Below, piece after piece: positions 1 through 8,456 of a stretch of DNA of 44,053 nt. The stretch spans positions 1 through 44,053 of the forward strand of contig JAITAB010000059.1 of assembly GCA_031284315.1 (NCBI GenBank), given 5' to 3'. Source of the DNA: Campylobacteraceae bacterium. Lineage in GTDB: Bacteria; Campylobacterota; Campylobacteria; Campylobacterales; Campylobacteraceae. A model generated the notes under the pieces. That model did not search any database. It was not told the DNA's origin and was given only the letters and a program-made list of their open reading frames with translations. The translations under genes and the position numbers were made by a program. Within the stretch, counting starts at the first letter, position 1. Each line of letters starts with the position of its first letter.

Positions 1-108
1 TTTATAAGGCACAATAGTCGTCCAAGCGGCGCATTTATTACGGCTGAAATTAGCGGCGATAAGCAGATAACATGCAATTGCGCTACCAAAAATAACATTA
101 AAAATTAA
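1..108 (+). CDS. C-terminal end of an unidentified protein (cut by window edge)
   Basis: The first frame is open from base 1 to a TAA at 106-108, giving 35 residues ending ATKNNIKN; the other two forward frames close within the first 15 bases. The visible stretch (HNSRPSGAFITAEISGD and on) is polar, with no membrane segment. The next gene starts only 9 nt downstream on the same strand, so the two may be co-transcribed. I do not recognise the family from so short a tail. Confidence 0.5.
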   Translation, partial: FIRHNSRPSGAFITAEISGDKQITCNCATKNNIKN

Positions 109-117
109 AGAGTGTTT

Positions 118-873
118 ATGCCCAAATATGATATTATTCGCTTTATTTTTTTCAAGGTGTTATTTATGTATGAATTATTCGCGGAACATATTAATTTTGG
201 GACATTTTTATTTATTGCAAAATATCTTTTTTTATTTTTAACGCTAAGTATTATTTTGTTGATTTTGTGCAAAAAATTTAAACTTTTTAAGCGCAAAAAT
301 CATATTTTGGATAAAATAACTTATCTTTATTATCTCTATATTCCCGCAATTTTTATGGCATTTGCCGTACTTTATTCATCAATTGCCTATGCCAAAAACG
401 AGACAGTTTTGATTGTAAATAAAGCCGCGCCGTTTATAAATACGCAGGCAATGGAGTTTTTAGACGATGTCGGTTTGCCTGAAAATCTCTCTATTGCCGA
501 TATAAGAGACGCTGCTCAAATATATACATCGGGGCTGGTAACCAATATTTTCAGCAAATATGACAATTTTCCTCAACCACTCAAAACTTGGCTTATAGAG
601 AAAATTTCATCTGCTCTTGCAGACAAAATCTTAACCGCCAAAATAGAAAAATTCACTTCGCTTGACATAGGCAAAGTAAAAGATTTGTGGGATAAAGATT
701 TGAGAGAATTGATATCAAACGGCTTCATAACAGACCTTATTTCGCAAAAACTAAATGAGAGGATATCCGGCATGCAAAACAATTTTGTAATTATATTTAT
801 TATATTACTGTTGATACCTTTTGCCGAAACAGTTGTATCCAAACAGGTAGAAAAACACAAAAAGACGGAGTAA
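118..873 (+). CDS. Hypothetical membrane protein, three predicted membrane segments
   Basis: About 251 residues from ATG 118; function not recognised. Two strongly hydrophobic segments lie near the N-terminus (around FGTFLFIAKYLFLFL and LYYLYIPAIFMAFAVLY), then a soluble region of about 130 residues with mixed charge, then a third segment (FVIIFIILLLIPFAE) and a short Lys-rich tail. The topology suggests the soluble part sits outside the cytoplasm, held between membrane anchors; this is inference. ATG 118 has AAAGAG five bases upstream and lies just after the previous stop. A second plausible start is ATG 166, with AAGGTG six bases upstream, which would give a 235-residue protein. Confidence 0.7.
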   Translation: MPKYDIIRFIFFKVLFMYELFAEHINFGTFLFIAKYLFLFLTLSIILLILCKKFKLFKRKNHILDKITYLYYLYIPAIFMAFAVLYSSIAYAKNETVLIVNKAAPFINTQAMEFLDDVGLPENLSIADIRDAAQIYTSGLVTNIFSKYDNFPQPLKTWLIEKISSALADKILTAKIEKFTSLDIGKVKDLWDKDLRELISNGFITDLISQKLNERISGMQNNFVIIFIILLLIPFAETVVSKQVEKHKKTE

Positions 874-876
874 AAA

Positions 877-1263
877 TTATTTTTTATTGATGCCTTGAAG
901 AAACAGTTTGCCAAAATAGCCGAAAAACCAGAAAATTATTAAAAATTTCACCATTAGTAAAAATGCCAAAAGCAGCAATATCTCCAAGTTAATATCAAAC
1001 AATAAAAATATTGAGAACAATAACCCTATGGTTTCAGAAATAAATGTAGCGCCGAAAGCGAAAATCAAACTCTCTTTTCTGTTTGGCACTCTCTCAAATT
1101 TTTTTACAAATTTATGGGCAGGCAGACAAATGCTCGCAATGGTAACCGCTATATTGAATTTGTTCTCCAAACTTGACGGCAAAATATCAAAAATATTAAG
1201 CAAAACAATTATGGCAGCTAAAACCGCATATACGGCTAAAAAATACAGAATATATTTGAACAT
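877..1263 (-). CDS. Small polytopic membrane protein, ABZJ_00895-like
   Basis: 128 residues with about four membrane segments: residues 5-27, a second around 38-48, then LIFAFGATFISETIGLLFSIF and the C-terminal LLLLAFLLMVKFLIIFWFFGYF. Between the second and third segments lies FVKKFERVPNRKES, which recalls the F(V)xxxxRxPxxxE signature of small ABZJ_00895-type proteins. That match is from memory and is moderate. The family has no known function. The gene starts 14 nt after the 3' end of tRNA-Arg on the same strand, so it may be read through from the tRNA promoter. Confidence 0.65.
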   Translation of the reverse strand: MFKYILYFLAVYAVLAAIIVLLNIFDILPSSLENKFNIAVTIASICLPAHKFVKKFERVPNRKESLIFAFGATFISETIGLLFSIFLLFDINLEILLLLAFLLMVKFLIIFWFFGYFGKLFLQGINKK

Positions 1264-1277
1264 TTTCTTCCCAAAAG

Positions 1278-1354
1278 TGGTATCCCGAACGCGATTCGAA
1301 CGCGTGGCCTTCAGATTAGGAATCTGACGCTCTATCCAGCTGAGCTATCGGGAC
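1278..1354 (-). tRNA. tRNA-Arg (anticodon CCT)
   Basis: Read on the minus strand, a 77-nt cloverleaf can be drawn by eye. The acceptor stem GTCCCGA pairs with TCGGGAT (one G-T pair), followed by discriminator A and an encoded CCA. The D arm contains AGCTCAGCTGGATAGAGC. The anticodon stem TCAGA/TCTGA encloses the loop TTCCTAA, giving anticodon CCT (arginine codon AGG). The T arm ACGCG/CGCGT encloses TTCGAAT. The acceptor begins GTCC as in E. coli tRNA-Arg(CCU). Confidence 0.95.
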
Positions 1355-1650
1355 AAAATTAAAGAGAAATTATGCCAAAAAGCTGTTTAAAACTACCAAA
1401 AGGCGCGGCGCATGCCAAAACTTCCTTTTTTGCCGATATGGTTGCAAATGCCCCGAATCCTATCCATATATTTTCCGCAGCTCATGCGAAACTTCCGTGC
1501 AATAATATCATGAGAGGGCGGGAATTCACTCCCGTGTCATTGCAAACCGCAAAATGCTGCGCAGCAATCATGTCTTCTTTCATTATTACGAGACATAAAA
1601 TGTCGCGGCAATCCGGAAACTTGCCTCTCCGTCATTTCAACACCCTTTGC

Positions 1651-1816
1651 GTCATTCCCGCGCGAGCAAAAAGTTTTCGTAGAAAACGATATTTGCGAGG
1701 AATGCGGGAATCCAGAGTTAAAGACAATAAAAGTAGTTAAATAATATAAAAACTACTTTTTTATCTGCATGGGATTATTTCATGTTTTTTTGGATTCCCG
1801 CCTGCGCGGGAATGAC
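1651..1816. repeat. Mosaic repeat unit: long palindrome, AT-rich core, short palindrome
   Basis: The left end is a 64-bp imperfect palindrome (1651-1714) opening GTCATTCCCGCG and closing GCGGGAATCC, with an inner hairpin AGTTTTC/GAAAAC. The right end (1791-1816) is a short palindrome opening GGATTCCCGCC and closing GCGGGAATGAC. The core between them is AT-rich. The outer ends both carry the GTCATT side and the inner ends the GGATT side, as in the other units of this window. Confidence 0.75.
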
Positions 1817-2015
1817 AAAGCGGCTGTAATTATTGTGTTTTGTATGGGTCGCTGAATAGCTATTTGTCCTATCATGGCGCGAGCCGCAAAATGCAGCGCG
1901 GCAATCCAGAAAATAAAAACATCAAAATTTCAATTTTTTTTGGATTCCCGCCTTCCCTCACCCAAACGGCAAATAAAATACATTGCGCCCCGTCCTTTCA
2001 TCATTCCGCTTTTTT

Positions 2016-2170
2016 GTCATTCCCGCGCAGGCGGGAATCCAAACTAATAACTTTAAAATATAAAAATGTGAAAAAAAATAAAAGAGAGTTATAAAATGTC
2101 AATTCTTTTCATATTGTCTTTATTTATTTGTGAATATTCTTTTTTGGATTCCCGCCTACGCGGGAATGAC
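2016..2170. repeat. Mosaic repeat unit, core shared with 25675-25867
   Basis: Left palindrome 2016-2040 (GTCATTCCCGC ... GCGGGAATCC), right palindrome 2146-2170 (GGATTCCCGCC ... GCGGGAATGAC). The 105-nt core 2041-2145 is the same length as, and roughly 85-90 percent identical by eye to, 25700-25804. Both copies share AAACTAAT, CTTTAAAATAT and a 26-nt block ending TTTTCATATTG. The right end here is the short form, while the other copy has the long form, so the ends look exchangeable. Confidence 0.85.
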
Positions 2171-2239
2171 GGAGGGGAAGCATATTGTCGTTCGGTCGCA
2201 GGAATGACATAGAGGATTGTCATTCCATTGTCTCCTTTC

Positions 2240-2303
2240 GTCATTCCCGCGCGAGCAAAAAGTTTTCGCAGAAAACGCATATCGTGAGGGAAGGCGGGAA
2301 TGA
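2240..2303. repeat. Long (64-bp) palindromic repeat, stand-alone copy
   Basis: GTCATTCCCGCGCGAGC at the left and GGCGGGAATGAC at the right form terminal inverted repeats. The inner arms AGTTTTC and GAAAACG form a nested hairpin. It is preceded by TTCCATTGTCTCCTTTC, a flank that also precedes copies at 36771, 37040 and 37383. Confidence 0.75.
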
Positions 2304-2366
2304 CGAAGAAAGAGTGATTATTATGTTTTGCGTGGGCGCGATATGACAAAAAAGCGCATGAGATAA

Positions 2367-2391
2367 ATATCGGCGAATTTGCGCCCGATAT
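2367..2391 (-). terminator. Possible stem-loop downstream of metY
   Basis: On the minus strand ATATCGGGCG pairs with CGCCGATAT around a short loop, about 60 nt after the metY stop. A T6 run lies 14 nt beyond the stem instead of directly after it, so this is not a textbook intrinsic terminator. It is listed because it is the only strong hairpin after the sulfur operon. Confidence 0.35.
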
Positions 2392-2450
2392 CAAACGCAT
2401 GACTTTAAATACCAAGCTTTTTTTATCGTTTTTAAGGCATGAACTTTATC

Positions 2451-3677
2451 TCAAACGCCCAATGCCTGCTCTATATCCTCTTTCAAATCTTCTATATTTT
2501 CAATCCCTACAGAGAGTCTCATGAGACCTGTCGTTATGTTAAGAGCCATTTTTTCCTCATGCGAATTAAAAGGATATATGACAAAATAAGGCGATACGAT
2601 GAGGCTTTTGTTGTCGTGAAGATTTGTGGCTCTTCGTATGATTTTAAGCCTGTTCATGAAGCGGTACGCCGCGGTTTTGTCCTCAAGCTCAATGGTCAAA
2701 ATAGAGCCTGCATATTTGAATTGTTTTTTTGATATATCATAAAACTGCGAACTTTTTAAAGAGGGATAATTTACGCTTTTTATCTCTTTTTTGCCCTCAA
2801 GCCATTCGGCAAGCGAGAGGGTATTTTCACATGCTCTGTCAATCCTAAGAGCCATCGTTTCAAGTCCAAGCGTTTGCAAATAGGCGTTGTGCGGACTTAA
2901 AACCGCCCCAAATCCTTGAAAAATCTCTTTTCTTGCCTTGTGCAAAAACGCAAAATGCCCCGCTTTGTCGTAATTTGGCTTTAAATTTGGCGTCTTTTTC
3001 CAGTCAAACGAGCCGTATTCTATGATAAGTCCGCCCACGCTTGTACCGCCGCCGGAGATAAATTTGGTGGATGAAAGCACTTCAATATCCACGCCGAATT
3101 TTTTAGCCTCAAACATATAAAATGGCGTAGCAGTCGTATCTACGACAAGAGGGATACCGTAAGAGTGCGATAATTTTGAGAGCTTTTCAATGTCGGCTAC
3201 TTGAAGTTGCGGGTTGCTTATACTCTCAAAAAATATCAATTTTACATCTTTATCACAGGCTTTTTCCACCTCTTTTTCGTCCAAAATATCTACAAATTTT
3301 ACATTTACGCCAAGCGAGGGGAGGGTGTTTTGAAAAAAGGCGAGCGTATGTCCGAAGAGGTATTTTGTCGTTATGACGCTGTCCCCCGCTTTTACAAGCG
3401 ACAAAATGGTAGTCGCTATTGCCGCCATGCCGCTGCCAAGAGCTATAACTCCAAGCGAATTTGTAAGATTTTTGACGCTTAATTCGAAGTTTTCAACGGT
3501 TGGATTGCTTGATCTTGTATATACATGACCGATGCTTTTTCCTATGGAAACATCGTCAATATCTTCGGCTGTGTCAAATTCAAACGCCGCATTTTCATAT
3601 ATCGGCGTTCTTAACGCGCCGTTGGCGTCTTTTACGCGCGCTCGCGTGTGAAGCGCTTTTGTTATAAATCCGTTCAT
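2451..3677 (-). CDS. metY: O-acetylhomoserine aminocarboxypropyltransferase (thiocarboxylate-type), MetY
   Basis: A 408-residue PLP enzyme of the Cys/Met-metabolism family. It replaces the acetyl group of O-acetylhomoserine with sulfur to make homocysteine. Visible family features are YTRSSNPT (residues 53-60), GSGMAAI for phosphate binding, D180 in VVDTTATP and the Schiff-base Lys205 in LSSTKF. The start chosen is ATG 3677, which has AAAGGAG six bases upstream; an in-frame start 23 codons earlier lacks such a site and would add an atypical N-terminus. It is the last gene of the sulfur operon, 61 nt after cysG. In Wolinella the equivalent MetY uses the HcyS thiocarboxylate as sulfur donor; that this one does so is inferred from the adjacent hcyS/hcyF/hcyD. 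Confidence 0.93.
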   Translation of the reverse strand: MNGFITKALHTRARVKDANGALRTPIYENAAFEFDTAEDIDDVSIGKSIGHVYTRSSNPTVENFELSVKNLTNSLGVIALGSGMAAIATTILSLVKAGDSVITTKYLFGHTLAFFQNTLPSLGVNVKFVDILDEKEVEKACDKDVKLIFFESISNPQLQVADIEKLSKLSHSYGIPLVVDTTATPFYMFEAKKFGVDIEVLSSTKFISGGGTSVGGLIIEYGSFDWKKTPNLKPNYDKAGHFAFLHKARKEIFQGFGAVLSPHNAYLQTLGLETMALRIDRACENTLSLAEWLEGKKEIKSVNYPSLKSSQFYDISKKQFKYAGSILTIELEDKTAAYRFMNRLKIIRRATNLHDNKSLIVSPYFVIYPFNSHEEKMALNITTGLMRLSVGIENIEDLKEDIEQALGV

Positions 3678-3738
3678 AAATCTCCTTTTGCGGCTGGCGA
3701 TAAAAATTGGAATATTATCATAAATATTTTTAAAAACT

Positions 3739-4971
3739 TTATACAATTACCCTTTTTATGCTGCATGGCATCTTAAAAGCTTCGTTTACGGCTTTTCCGA
3801 TGACCAAAATCGCAGGCTTACTGCAAAGTTTTGCCATCTCTTCAAGTTTGCCCAAAGTCCCGAATACCGCCGTTTGCTCCGCGCTGTCTATTTGAGAGAC
3901 AAAGGCTGAGGGGATATCCAAGCAAACGCCCGTCTCTTTGGCTTTTTGCGTTATTTTGGAGGCAAAACTGTAAGCCATCAGAACTATCATAGTGTATGGA
4001 AAATCCCTCAAAAACGCTATCCAGTTGTCATTAAATCTATTTTCCCTTAAATGCGCCGAAACGATTAATGCGCCTGCCGAAAAACCTCTTAAAGTCGGCG
4101 CTATACCTCCTGCCAAACAGCCTGCAAATGCGGAACTTACGCCGTTTATCATCTCTACATGAACGCCCTCTTGCGCCAAAAATGCCGCCTCTTCAAAGAC
4201 GCGCCCGAAAACGGCTGGGTCGCCGCCCTTGAGCCTTCCCGTGCGAAATCCCTTTTTGGCGCAGCGCAAAAGCATTTCGTTTATCTCGTCCTGCGAAAAT
4301 TTATGACAGCCTTTTTGTTTGCTGACATCTATTTTTATGCAGTTTTTTGGAAGCAAATTGATTATCTCTTTGCCCGTTAGCGCATCAATCAGCGCAACAT
4401 CTACGGACATTACGGCTTTGAGCGCTTTAATGGTGAGGTTATCCGCGCTCCCGGGGCCGCATCCTATGAGAAAAACTTTGCCGATTTTTTTGTCTGGCTT
4501 TTGTTTTCTCTGCGCTTTTATATTTTCGTAAAATTTTTTAGGCTGTTTTGGCAAAACGGCGTTTATCATGTCTCTTATAAACTGCGCATATTTCGGAGAT
4601 GCGCCGCCCGTGCTGACAGACACGCACAAATCGTGGTTTTTGACGACCGCCTGAAAATAAAAATCACAATATTCGGGCATATCCACGCAGTTTAGCAAAA
4701 AGCCCTGTTTTTTTCTGTTTTCCCATAAAAGCTTTGACAAACCCTCATCGCCGGAAGCGTTTACCACAATATCGCACTCTTTTACATGAGCAAAGGAAAA
4801 CGGCTCTTTTATGACATTTTTGTCTTTAAAATAGGCGTCTTTTATCTCTTTTGCGACTATTGAGAGGGCGCAGTCGCTTTTATAAATATTTTTTGCCTTC
4901 AAAGCGGCGCTTTTGCCTGCTCCTATCAATAAAACTTTTTTCGGCGTCAGCGCGGCGGGCAGTATGTTCAT
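3739..4971 (-). CDS. cysG: Siroheme synthase CysG (precorrin-2 dehydrogenase / uroporphyrinogen-III methyltransferase)
   Basis: A 410-residue fusion. Residues 1 to about 150 are a Met8p-like NAD-binding domain (VLLIGAGKSAALKA; VDMPEYCDF with Asp97 in the place of the conserved catalytic aspartate). Residues about 163-400 are the SAM-dependent methyltransferase, with IGCGPGSADNLT, RLKGGDPAVFGR and GVSSAF. Together they make the siroheme needed by the sulfite reductase encoded just upstream. It is shorter than E. coli CysG (457 residues), mainly in the linker and dimer region of the first domain. Its ATG overlaps the sir stop as ATGA, pointing to translational coupling and matched production of cofactor and apoenzyme. 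Confidence 0.93.
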   Translation of the reverse strand: MNILPAALTPKKVLLIGAGKSAALKAKNIYKSDCALSIVAKEIKDAYFKDKNVIKEPFSFAHVKECDIVVNASGDEGLSKLLWENRKKQGFLLNCVDMPEYCDFYFQAVVKNHDLCVSVSTGGASPKYAQFIRDMINAVLPKQPKKFYENIKAQRKQKPDKKIGKVFLIGCGPGSADNLTIKALKAVMSVDVALIDALTGKEIINLLPKNCIKIDVSKQKGCHKFSQDEINEMLLRCAKKGFRTGRLKGGDPAVFGRVFEEAAFLAQEGVHVEMINGVSSAFAGCLAGGIAPTLRGFSAGALIVSAHLRENRFNDNWIAFLRDFPYTMIVLMAYSFASKITQKAKETGVCLDIPSAFVSQIDSAEQTAVFGTLGKLEEMAKLCSKPAILVIGKAVNEAFKMPCSIKRVIV

Positions 4972-7259
4972 TTTTTCCTTATCCTGACTATCCAGTGGTT
5001 TTCTTGTTTCGTCTGCTCCAATACCGCATGTCCTTCCGAAGCCACAGAACGAGGCACATTGTCTATCGGCGCGCCGTCATCAAGCAGTATTTCTAAAACC
5101 TCGCCGCTTTTCATCTGCGACAAATCCATTTTTGTTTTTACAAAATTCATCGGACACGCCACGCCTCTGTAATCTTTAAATTTATCGGCGTTTTTGGCGT
5201 TATTTTCTGTTTTTGCCTGAATTTTAGGCGTATTTTCTGCGGCAAACTTTAAAGAGTTATCCATAGTGCCGTAAAGTTCTATAACGGCATTTGCTAAATT
5301 TACGACCCCTTTTGACGCTTTGCCTTCCAAAAGCGGCTCAAAATCGGCGCTTATGAGACCTGTTTTGATAAAATGAGTTTTGAAAGCCTCCAAAACCTCT
5401 TTTTCGCTTCTTGCCTCTTCGCCTCTTGCGATAAGCAGCATTCTTGCGGCAAGCAGTCTTATATTTGTGAGATTGACATCGCTAAGTTCTGCTTTCAAAG
5501 CTGCGATAAGAGCCTTTTTGTCGGCTTCTATGAGGTCGTACATGCCCGCGCTGCATTCCCCTGCGCCTCTTCCTTTGAGTGAAAAAATCTCTTTTGCCGA
5601 GTAATCGTAATAGGGATTTTTATCCTCGTCAAACGGCGAAACTTCGGAGTATTTTTCGGCTAATTTTGATATTTTTTCTTCGCCGCCGTTATCTATCCAG
5701 TCCGCAAAACTTTCATAATCTTTTTTAATCTCTATCCAAAACTGCAATAGTTCAGATGTGAACGAAGGTAGATGATACGCGCTTATATCGGCTATTTTTT
5801 TGCCGAAACGAGTGATATTTTCGCCTATCCTTGCACCTGCCAATATATTATATGCAGGGTATGGATTTGAGCCTTCGCGCAATACTTTGCCGAAAAATCC
5901 AAGGTCGGCTACAGCGTGCCTGCCGCAGCTGTTCGGACAGCCTGACATGTGGATTTTGAAGCCTTTTAATTCGTCAAGGCTAACGCCGTCTTTTACAAGT
6001 CGGCTTTCTATGGCTTTTATAGCTCCTCTTGGTATGGTTATGCCAAGCTGGCATGTAGCCGCGCCCGTGCAAACGACGCTATCGCCGATAACCGCGCTTT
6101 TTGTTACAAGCGGCGAAATCTCTTTTAAAAGCGGGTAGAGCGAAACTAACTCTTTCGCGTTTAAGTTTCTAATATATATATTCTGGTCGCTGCCAAATCT
6201 CAAAACATCTCTGCTGAAAGCTATTTCGTCAAGCTTTAAAGCCAGCTCTTTTGCCTTTGCCGCGCTCAAATCTCCCAGCGAGAGCGGAATTTTGGCGCAA
6301 AAATAACCTTCCTGCTTTTGGGCGTATATATATCTATCCCACCAAAGCTGCTCTTCGGCGTTTAGCGTTGGAATACCGCTTTTTATGGGCGCAATTTCAG
6401 GAAGCTCTTTTAACTCTATCTGACAGTTGCCCTCATTTTTGATTTTGGCTATTTTGGCGTTTACAAGCTCTCTAAACTCCTCTTCTCCCAACTCTTCAAA
6501 TAAAAACCTAAGCCGCGCGGCGTGCTTGTTTTTTCTATTTCCCTTTTCGTCAAATACCTCTTTTACGGCTTGTGAAAATAAAAAAATCTCACTCTCGTCC
6601 AAAAACTCTAAAAAAGGGTGCGCGACTTGCGATTTTGCTCCCATGCCGCCCGCCGTAAAGACGCTAAAACCTCTTTTCCCGTCTTTTATTTTGGCGATAA
6701 ATCCCACATCTACAAAGGTCGCTCCGCCTCTATCGGCGCTGCTGCCGCTGAAAGCTATCTTGTATTTTCGCGGAAGCGAATACGAATCTTTCCTCTCCAG
6801 CATCTTTGAAGTTAAGGCAAGCACATGCGGCGTTATATCAAAAACTTCGTCTTTTGCAATTCCCGCGTACGGGTCGGCTGTAATGTTTCTTACCGTATTT
6901 CCGCCGCCGCCTCTGCCTGTCAAACCCGCATCATGCAAGGCTTTAACGATAGGTAAAAAATCCTTAAACTGCACATAATGAAGCTGAACGCCGCCCCTTG
7001 TGGTTACATGCAAAATAGAATTTGCGTACTGTTCGGAAAGATTTGAGAGCGTGAGCAACTGTTTTGGAGTGATAACTCCGCCGCCAAGCTTAACCCTTAC
7101 CATGTAAGTATTCGGCTCTCTTTGCTCGTAAATGCCAAACGGCACGCGAATCGTTTTAAACGCAAGCGCGTCCAAAGAGCCGTTCGCAAAATCATTATAC
7201 TGCTTTGTAAATGCGGTAAAATCGTTCTCTACCGACTTTGGGATAATATATCCGCTCAT
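4968..7259 (-). CDS. sir: Siroheme sulfite reductase with C-terminal TusA domain
   Basis: 763 residues. The N-terminal two thirds is a nitrite/sulfite reductase: a ferredoxin-like half domain with TTRGGVQLHY (86-95), siroheme-binding GGGGNTVRNITADPYAG (117-133), and the iron-sulfur/siroheme cysteines C397 and C403 (CTGAATC) plus C441 and C445 (GCPNSC). It should reduce sulfite to sulfide. Residues about 560-690 are a helical region I cannot assign. Residues about 696-763 are a TusA-like sulfur-carrier domain with Cys702 in GVACPMNFVKTK; classical TusA has CPxP. The fusion suggests sulfur is handed to a partner, possibly HcyS; that is inference. It overlaps hcyD upstream and cysG downstream by four bases each. 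Confidence 0.92.
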   Translation of the reverse strand: MSGYIIPKSVENDFTAFTKQYNDFANGSLDALAFKTIRVPFGIYEQREPNTYMVRVKLGGGVITPKQLLTLSNLSEQYANSILHVTTRGGVQLHYVQFKDFLPIVKALHDAGLTGRGGGGNTVRNITADPYAGIAKDEVFDITPHVLALTSKMLERKDSYSLPRKYKIAFSGSSADRGGATFVDVGFIAKIKDGKRGFSVFTAGGMGAKSQVAHPFLEFLDESEIFLFSQAVKEVFDEKGNRKNKHAARLRFLFEELGEEEFRELVNAKIAKIKNEGNCQIELKELPEIAPIKSGIPTLNAEEQLWWDRYIYAQKQEGYFCAKIPLSLGDLSAAKAKELALKLDEIAFSRDVLRFGSDQNIYIRNLNAKELVSLYPLLKEISPLVTKSAVIGDSVVCTGAATCQLGITIPRGAIKAIESRLVKDGVSLDELKGFKIHMSGCPNSCGRHAVADLGFFGKVLREGSNPYPAYNILAGARIGENITRFGKKIADISAYHLPSFTSELLQFWIEIKKDYESFADWIDNGGEEKISKLAEKYSEVSPFDEDKNPYYDYSAKEIFSLKGRGAGECSAGMYDLIEADKKALIAALKAELSDVNLTNIRLLAARMLLIARGEEARSEKEVLEAFKTHFIKTGLISADFEPLLEGKASKGVVNLANAVIELYGTMDNSLKFAAENTPKIQAKTENNAKNADKFKDYRGVACPMNFVKTKMDLSQMKSGEVLEILLDDGAPIDNVPRSVASEGHAVLEQTKQENHWIVRIRKK

Positions 7260-7654
7260 GATAAAACCTCCACTTCCTCGTTTGCCGCCTCTTTGTTTTT
7301 TATCTTAAATGATTTTAGTACAGGCTTATCCTGCGCTAATGAGACGATAATATAACTGATATTCGGGTCGTAAGCCAGCCTTATATCCTCCTGCGAAGGG
7401 CGCGCGGGCGTTGCAGGGTGCGAATGGTAGCAGGCTATGAGGCGAAGCCCCGCTTTGCCCGCACTTTTAAGAGCCGCAAACTGCTCTTCGGGGTCAAAAC
7501 TGAAATGCTCCTCGCTATTGTCCGCGTTTGTCATTTCATATATCGCCTTTACTTCGCCGTTTATCCCCGCCAAATATCCGCATGCTTCTATCGGCGCTTT
7601 GCTTTGTGCATGTTTTATTATGGCTTCATATATATTTTCAGGAATTTTTATCAT
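7256..7654 (-). CDS. hcyD: JAMM metalloprotease HcyD, processes sulfur carrier HcyS
   Basis: A 132-residue Mov34/MPN/PAD-1 protein. The zinc motif is complete: Glu23 (PIEACGYL), His77-Ser78-His79 (CYHSHP), Ser87 and Asp90 (ARPSQED). This matches the Mec/QbsD group of bacterial proteases acting on ThiS-like carriers. In W. succinogenes HcyD removes the C-terminal alanine of HcyS and later cleaves the HcyS-homocysteine adduct. The neighbouring hcyS here ends Gly-Gly-Gly-Ala, so the same first job is expected. It overlaps hcyF by 17 nt and sir by 4 nt. Assignment to HcyD, as opposed to the cysteine-forming Mec, rests on the metY neighbour. Confidence 0.9.
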   Translation of the reverse strand: MIKIPENIYEAIIKHAQSKAPIEACGYLAGINGEVKAIYEMTNADNSEEHFSFDPEEQFAALKSAGKAGLRLIACYHSHPATPARPSQEDIRLAYDPNISYIIVSLAQDKPVLKSFKIKNKEAANEEVEVLS

Positions 7655-8456
7655 GTTTTACCTCGCATACGGCTTGCTCGTAATCTTGCAAATGCGTTAT
7701 GCCGCTTCCGCCGCAGACTCTGCATTTGGGATTTTTGGCGAATTTTACGCTTCTAAACGCCATATTTTTTGCCTCAAAGCTAAGAAGCGTATTATATAAA
7801 GGCGTTCCAACGCCCGTAATAAATTTCAAAGCTTCGGCGGCTTGTATGGCTCCGAGCATTCCCGCTACGGCGCCGAGTATCCCCGCAGTTGAACATGTAG
7901 GCACAACGCCGGCAGGCGGCGGGGCGTTAAAAACGCACGCATAACAAGCGCTTACCCGCGGCTTTATCGTCATGGTTTGTCCTGAGAATCTCAAAATTCC
8001 TCCATGAGAATAGGGTTTATCCGCCAAAATACACGCATCGTTTATCAAAAATTTGGTTGCAAAATTATCCGTGCCGTCTATCACAAAATCGTAAGGCTTG
8101 ATAATATCCAAAACATTATCCGCACTTATCATGGTGTGGTAAGTATTTACCTTTACATGCGGATTAATCGCCGTCATTTTCTGCTTTGCGGACTCTACTT
8201 TTGGAATGCCGACATCGCTTGAAAAATGTATGATTTGCCGCTGGAGATTGCTTATATCCACTACATCGCCGTCCACGATGCCTATTTCGCCAACGCCAGC
8301 CGCCGCAAGATAAAAGGCTATCGGCGAGCCAAGACCGCCCGCGCCGATGACTAAAACTTTGCCGTTTATTATCTTCTCCTGTCCTTCAATACCGACATCT
8401 TCCAAAATGATATGTCTTGAATACCTCTCTAATTCTTCATCGCTCCACTCTCTCAT
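7638..8456 (-). CDS. hcyF: E1-like adenylyltransferase HcyF (ThiF/MoeB family)
   Basis: 272 residues. The nucleotide-binding loop is GAGGLGSP (38-45), followed by DGDVVDISNLQRQ and DGTDNFATK. Two CxxC pairs for zinc are present (C171/C174 in CYAC, C245/C248 in CRVC), and a Cys188 lies in VPTCSTAG. Enzymes of this fold adenylate the C-terminal glycine of ThiS/MoaD-type carriers so that sulfide can form a thiocarboxylate. It lacks the C-terminal rhodanese domain of MOCS3-type relatives, which fits direct use of sulfide from Sir. Its ATG overlaps the hcyS stop (ATGA). Generic names thiF or moeB would also fit the sequence; the cluster argues for hcyF. Confidence 0.9.
   Translation of the reverse strand: MREWSDEELERYSRHIILEDVGIEGQEKIINGKVLVIGAGGLGSPIAFYLAAAGVGEIGIVDGDVVDISNLQRQIIHFSSDVGIPKVESAKQKMTAINPHVKVNTYHTMISADNVLDIIKPYDFVIDGTDNFATKFLINDACILADKPYSHGGILRFSGQTMTIKPRVSACYACVFNAPPPAGVVPTCSTAGILGAVAGMLGAIQAAEALKFITGVGTPLYNTLLSFEAKNMAFRSVKFAKNPKCRVCGGSGITHLQDYEQAVCEVKHDKNS

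Larger units (their letters stand above)
1355..2450. repeat. Intergenic repeat cluster A
   Basis: About 1.1 kb without a convincing gene. Open frames here run through palindromic repeats and have no ribosome site or family resemblance. It holds two mosaic units (1651-1816, 2016-2170), a stand-alone long palindrome (2240-2303), two members of a CATTGC-type palindrome (1536-1569 and 1872-1907, both enclosing CCGCAAAATGC) and a half palindrome at 1941-1952. Converging genes lie on neither side: tRNA-Arg reads away to the left and metY ends at the right edge. Confidence 0.8.

Noticed and set aside
1372-2415. Open frames of 84-122 codons in the first repeat cluster
   Set aside because: They read through GTCATTCCC and CATTGC palindromes (VIPARAK, SFPRRRESK) on both strands and have no recognisable domain.
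1355-2450. Insertion sequence or prophage remnant
   Set aside because: No transposase, integrase or target-site duplication can be read here or in the other repeat clusters; elements are short and non-coding.
6427-6978. 183-codon frame antisense to sir
   Set aside because: Shadow of the conserved sulfite reductase frame; no domain or start site support.
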